Assembly (NCBI GenBank): GCA_964645825.1 | Contig: CAZXZY010000039.1 | Location: forward strand, 1 to 5,985 | Length of the DNA stretch: 5,985 bases | Direction of reading: 5' to 3' | Source: JABIAL01 sp964645825 | GTDB taxonomy: Bacteria; Patescibacteriota; Patescibacteriia; UBA1558; GWA2-36-10 | Shown here: positions 5,544 through 5,985 of the stretch, piece by piece | Layout: each line of letters opens with the position of its first letter | Position numbering within the stretch: position 1 is the first letter of the stretch | Program-made: the position numbers and the translations under genes | Notes under the pieces: model-generated | Database searches by the model: none | Seen by the model: the letters and a program-made list of their open reading frames with translations, nothing else | Told to the model about the DNA's origin: nothing

Positions 5544-5595
5544 GTCATCCTGAATTAATTTCAGGATCTAGATTCTGAAACAAGTTCAGAATGAC
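5544..5595. repeat. 52-bp palindromic double-hairpin repeat between rrf2 and sufC
   Basis: The element begins GTCAT and ends ATGAC, and its two 26-bp halves are imperfect inverted copies (21 of 26 match). Each half also folds alone into a perfect 8-bp hairpin: ATCCTGAA/TTCAGGAT (5547-5567, loop TTAAT) and ATTCTGAA/TTCAGAAT (5572-5592, loop ACAAG), separated by CTAG. The whole is GTC-hairpin-CTAG-hairpin-GAC. It fills most of the 74-base spacer. From memory, GTCATTCTGAA-type palindromes occur as dispersed repeats in several bacterial groups. In the operon mRNA it could stabilise or set a processing point between regulator and suf genes. It has no T-run and is not a canonical terminator. Confidence 0.75.
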
Positions 5596-5602
5596 AATGT
5601 TA

Positions 5603-5985
5603 TTATTTATTTAATAAATCTGCTAAAGTTTTTTTAGCTAATAATTTTTTTATCTCCATCATGATACTTGGCCAAATAGTTTTAGCTTCACAATTAGCAA
5701 AGGCTGCACAAATACTAGAACAATCATGACGATTTAGTTTTATCTTACCTTCTAACGCCTCTAAAATCTCCAGGATAGTGATTTCTTCTGGTTTACGACT
5801 CAAGGTATAGCCACCAGTTTTACCTTCTTTGCTGGCTAATAATTTAGCTTCGCGTAAAGGTTTGGTGATTTGAGTCAAATAATGACTAGAAAGATTTTTA
5901 GCCGTTGAGATATCAGACATAGCCAAATAGCCCTGACCATGATTTTTGGCCAATTCTAGCATGATTATTAAGCCATAATCGGCTT
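5603..5985 (-). CDS. Rrf2-family Fe-S-type transcription regulator (5' end cut by window edge)
   Basis: The minus-strand frame is open to the window edge, reading ADYGLII before the Met at 5962. ADYG is the usual Rrf2 N-terminal segment (near residue 7), so that Met is internal and the true start lies just outside. Counting from this Met, the winged helix runs over about 1-70, with recognition-helix-like NLSSHYLTQITKPLREAKLL at 23-42 and wing KTGGYTLSR at 48-56. Three cysteines follow: C81, C85 and C91 (CSSICAAFANC). Rrf2 proteins such as IscR bind a cluster through three Cys and one His and control Fe-S genes. Spacing here is C-X3-C-X5-C, not the C-X5-C-X5-C of E. coli IscR, and the position of IscR His107 appears to be Lys94. 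It heads the suf operon and is probably its autoregulated sensor; its own promoter is outside the window. Confidence 0.93.
   Translation of the reverse strand, partial: ADYGLIIMLELAKNHGQGYLAMSDISTAKNLSSHYLTQITKPLREAKLLASKEGKTGGYTLSRKPEEITILEILEALEGKIKLNRHDCSSICAAFANCEAKTIWPSIMMEIKKLLAKKTLADLLNK

Noticed and set aside
5308..5544. Plus-strand open frame of 78 codons
   Set aside because: It is antisense to the SufC Walker A region, a common artefact.
5544..5595. Transcription terminator separating rrf2 from sufC
   Set aside because: Neither strand has a T-run after the hairpins, and sufC has no convincing promoter of its own in the spacer.
5960..5962. ATG at 5962 as the start of the Rrf2 gene
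   Set aside because: Codons upstream remain open to the edge and encode ADYG, the conserved Rrf2 N-terminal segment, so this Met is internal.
1..5985. CRISPR arrays, tRNA or rRNA genes, insertion sequences, code reassignment
   Set aside because: I saw no regularly spaced direct repeats, no cloverleaf or rRNA sequence, no transposase gene, and all visible genes end in TAA with no in-frame TGA needing readthrough.

Overview
The window is a low-GC bacterial chromosomal segment. It carries almost all of a ribosomal protein L21 gene (rplU, minus strand, running off the left edge), one GC-richer orphan gene on the plus strand, and a complete SUF iron-sulfur cluster assembly operon on the minus strand. 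The operon is headed by an Rrf2-family regulator gene that runs off the right edge. The host cannot be named from sequence alone. An AT-rich genome, short SufU and SufD proteins, mostly weak or absent Shine-Dalgarno sites and a dispersed-repeat-like palindrome in sufS would fit a Candidate Phyla Radiation (Patescibacteria) lineage, but this is a low-confidence guess. Every stop codon seen is TAA and no code change is required.

Layout, left to right. 1-290: rplU (minus), with a sigma70-type promoter at 328-356. 383-988: a self-contained plus-strand unit with a consensus promoter (TTGACA, 17 bp, TGnTATAAT), a clear Shine-Dalgarno, a 153-codon gene for an unrecognised membrane-anchored or exported protein, and a Rho-independent terminator. 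Its GC content is about 46% by hand count, against about 28% in sampled suf lines, and it contains two perfect inverted repeats. 991-5985: the minus-strand suf cluster, in transcription order rrf2 - sufC - sufB - sufD - sufS - sufU.

The suf genes are tightly packed (overlaps of 8 and 13 bases, and two TAATATG stop/start junctions) and form one logical pathway. SufS takes sulfur from cysteine through a persulfide on its active-site Cys, and SufU relays it. The SufB-SufC-SufD complex builds the cluster using ATP hydrolysed by SufC. The Rrf2 regulator probably senses cluster status through three cysteines and controls the operon. The only spacer in the cluster, between rrf2 and sufC, is almost filled by a 52-bp double-hairpin repeat.

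The SUF system itself is well known. The parts most worth a second look are the foreign-looking orphan cassette, the double-hairpin repeat with within-hairpin compensation, the in-frame GC palindrome inserted in sufS, the SufU with IscU-like cysteine spacing, and the Rrf2 protein whose fourth cluster ligand appears replaced.
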